Assembly: GCA_964403075.1 (NCBI GenBank)
Contig: CAYOEV010000005.1
Location: forward strand, 1-64,000
DNA length: 64,000 nucleotides
Direction of reading: 5' to 3'
DNA from: CAYOEV01 sp964403075
Lineage (GTDB): Bacteria; Bacteroidota; Bacteroidia; Cytophagales; Cyclobacteriaceae
Shown: piece after piece, positions 62,577 to 64,000 of the stretch
Numbering within the stretch: the first letter of the stretch is position 1
Layout of the letters: every line of letters begins with the position of its first letter
Position numbers and translations under genes: made by a program
The notes under the pieces: generated by a model
Database searches by the model: none
What the model saw: only the letters and a program-made list of their open reading frames with translations
Told to the model about the DNA's origin: nothing

Positions 62577-63353
62577 TTACACAACTTTTACTTTATTTCT
62601 CTCCAAAATTTCTTTGGCCAGGTTTAAATAACTTATCGAACCTTTACTTTCTGCGTCATGTGTGATGGCAGGCAAGCCAAAACTTGGAGATTCACTAAGT
62701 TTTATGTTGCGGGGTATGAGGCTGTTGAACACTAGTGTTTTGAAATGACTTTGCACTTCTTCTACCACCTGATTGGAAAGATTCAGGCGAGTATCATACA
62801 TGGTCAATAGGATTCCCTCAATCTCCAGCTGGGGATTGAGCCTTCCCTGAATTAGCTTAATGGTATTTAATAACTTACCCAATCCTTCCAGAGCGAAGTA
62901 TTCACATTGCACAGGCACGATCACGGAATCGGCTGCAGTCAGCGCATTGATGGTAATTAGACCCAGAGAAGGGGAACAATCAATAATGATAAAATCGTAA
63001 TGTTCTTTGATCGACACCAATGCCTGTTTCATTTTATACTCCCTGTCTTTCAGATTCACCATCTCAACTTCTGCCCCAACGAGGTCGATGTGGGAGGGGA
63101 GAATATCCAAAAATTTAATTTCGGTATCTACTATACAGGGTGATGTGTCTGCTTCGCCCATCATGCATTCGTAGATGCTCTGCTCCACACCTTTAGGATC
63201 AAGCCCTACACCAGAGGTAGCATTGGCCTGCGGGTCAGCGTCTACGATTAAAGTTTTGTATTCCAATGCTGCCAGGCTAGCTGCCAGATTTATTGCCGTG
63301 GTGGTCTTCCCAACTCCGCCTTTTTGATTGGCAATCGCTATGATTTTTCCCAT
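62577..63353 (-). CDS. parA: Chromosome-partitioning ATPase ParA (Soj)
   Basis: About 258 residues from the ATG at 63353. It carries the deviant Walker A loop (NQKGGVGKTTTAINLA), followed by VDADPQANATSG and IIDCSPSLG. It acts with ParB in chromosome segregation. A longer start at 63395 is less likely. A gap of 195 bases to yidC contains a minus-strand terminator, so parA probably has its own promoter. Confidence 0.96.
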   Translation of the reverse strand: MGKIIAIANQKGGVGKTTTAINLAASLAALEYKTLIVDADPQANATSGVGLDPKGVEQSIYECMMGEADTSPCIVDTEIKFLDILPSHIDLVGAEVEMVNLKDREYKMKQALVSIKEHYDFIIIDCSPSLGLITINALTAADSVIVPVQCEYFALEGLGKLLNTIKLIQGRLNPQLEIEGILLTMYDTRLNLSNQVVEEVQSHFKTLVFNSLIPRNIKLSESPSFGLPAITHDAESKGSISYLNLAKEILERNKVKVV

Positions 63354-63492
63354 GATTGATACTTGTTTATCGGTCGCATCGGTCGATGCATACAAATATA
63401 TTTCAATTGGCAGCCAAAAGACGGTAGTGTGGAAAAGAAAAGAAATTCACATCTAATGGAAGGGATCAAATGATTCAGTTTCAAAGATTTAT

Positions 63493-63529
63493 AAAAAAAG
63501 GTGTGGAATACTTTAGAAGTATCCACACC
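63493..63529 (-). terminator. Intrinsic terminator after yidC (minus strand)
   Basis: On the minus strand GGTGTGGA (63529-63522) pairs with TCCACACC (63507-63500), with additional pairs and one bulge, and is followed by a T run (63499-63493). It lies 19 bases after the yidC stop and separates yidC from parA. Confidence 0.75.
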
Positions 63530-63547
63530 CTGCTGTGGATAAAAGAA

Positions 63548-64000
63548 TTAACGTTTTTTCTTTTTGGTCTGATTATTTTTTTGTGCCTCCTGGCTTGCTT
63601 TCATGGCTTCCTCTAACTTCAATTGGAATTTTGATTTTTTCTTTCCTGTGTTGCGCTTTTTGTTTTCATCCAGGATTTGACGAATTTTTTCCTCATTGAC
63701 GAAACGCTTGAAAAGAAACGTTTGCCCAAAGGTCAACATATTGGTGACGAAATAGTAAAAAGTTAAGCCGGATGCATAGCTGTTCAGGAAGAAAAGAAAC
63801 ATAATGGGCATCAGGTACTGAATAGATTTCATCGGTCCCTGTACGGAAGTGACTTGGCTATTTGACCAGGTGTACAAAATGGTAGATAGGGTCATCAGCA
63901 GCGTAAATAAGCTTACGTGGTCCCCATAAAAGGGAATAGTAAAAGGCAACTGCATTACACTGTCGTAGGTGGACAAATCCGTGGCCCACAGAAATGATTT
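63548..64000 (-). CDS. yidC: Membrane protein insertase YidC, C-terminal part (runs off the window)
   Basis: The last 150 residues of a larger protein, continuing beyond 64000. It matches the YidC/Oxa1 core: WATDLSTYDSV, LPFTIPFYGDHVSLFTLLM, PIMFLFFLNSYASGLTFYYF and a basic lysine-rich C-terminal tail (QTKKKKR) expected to bind the ribosome. The first visible residue is the Lys codon at 63998-64000. YidC inserts proteins into the inner membrane. Confidence 0.93.
   Translation of the reverse strand, partial: KSFLWATDLSTYDSVMQLPFTIPFYGDHVSLFTLLMTLSTILYTWSNSQVTSVQGPMKSIQYLMPIMFLFFLNSYASGLTFYYFVTNMLTFGQTFLFKRFVNEEKIRQILDENKKRNTGKKKSKFQLKLEEAMKASQEAQKNNQTKKKKR

Overview
The window looks like a chromosomal segment of a Bacteroidota bacterium, most likely a marine or environmental member of the Cytophagales (inference). 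The signs are: two proteins ending in type IX secretion (T9SS) sorting domains; a partial Bat (VWA plus TPR) operon; a fused RibBA; DUF6452/DUF6048-like and DUF5683 proteins; the typical Bacteroidota run yidC, parA, parB, DUF5683, dapB, lepB; and several promoter-like elements of the Bacteroidota type (TAnnTTTG). Gene density is high, genes often overlap by 1-13 bases, and I see no insertion sequence, prophage, CRISPR array or rRNA operon. It reads as ordinary core chromosome with a few unusual spots.

Layout. 0-1.8 kb: a type III polyketide synthase coupled to a methyltransferase. 1.9-7.3 kb (minus): citrate synthase, a prohibitin-like protein and a very large Asp-box propeller protein. 7.3-9.2 kb (plus): a HAD phosphatase and an M50 membrane protease. 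9.2-15.7 kb (minus): rhodanese, a T9SS cargo protein, a PASTA protein, a secreted M43 metalloprotease, then the iron-sulfur proteins NifU-like and Mrp. 15.7-23.6 kb (plus): dnaG, ribBA, an exported unknown, surE, an M28 peptidase, then a subtilase and an ankyrin-like exported protein. 23.7-26.3 kb (minus): a membrane-anchored helix-hairpin-helix protein, an OmpA-like protein, and a DUF6048/DUF6452-like envelope pair. 26.3-31.3 kb: a GH113-like lipoprotein, an LpxR-like outer-membrane enzyme, and the biotin genes bioF-bioD-bioA. 31.3-38.2 kb: membrane proteins, a Nudix hydrolase, an esterase and a tricorn-like protease. 38.3-42.6 kb (minus): a tightly coupled five-gene run (MORN-repeat protein, purC, STAS, RNase Z, queuosine-precursor transporter). 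42.6-45.6 kb (minus): BatB-like, BatC-like and a thiolase. 45.7-50.1 kb: a PAP2 phosphatase, a CheC-like protein, a patatin and unknown membrane proteins. 50.4-51.0 kb: tRNA-Ser(GCT) and tRNA-Arg(TCT), separated by an imperfect tandem duplication and oriented terminators. 51.0-58.8 kb: a DUF3307 protein, a class III cyclase coupled to a pyridine nucleotide transhydrogenase, a gene-poor 0.8 kb stretch, a CapA-like protein, a dienoyl-CoA-reductase-like SDR and an exported phosphatase/nuclease. 58.9-64 kb (minus): lepB, dapB, DUF5683, parB, parA and the 3' part of yidC, which runs off the window.

Most functions are housekeeping: TCA cycle, riboflavin, biotin, purine, lysine/peptidoglycan precursor, Fe-S assembly, protein export and chromosome partitioning. 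They are mixed with envelope and secreted enzymes. The features most worth a second look are a primase whose zinc-ribbon ligands are mostly replaced, the duplicated element between two tRNA genes, divergent genes whose probable start codons share the same bases (CATG), near-leaderless promoters, the cyclase-transhydrogenase pair, the PKS-methyltransferase pair, and an uncharacterised multi-pass membrane protein at 49-49.9 kb. I did not find a clearly new defence or mobile system.
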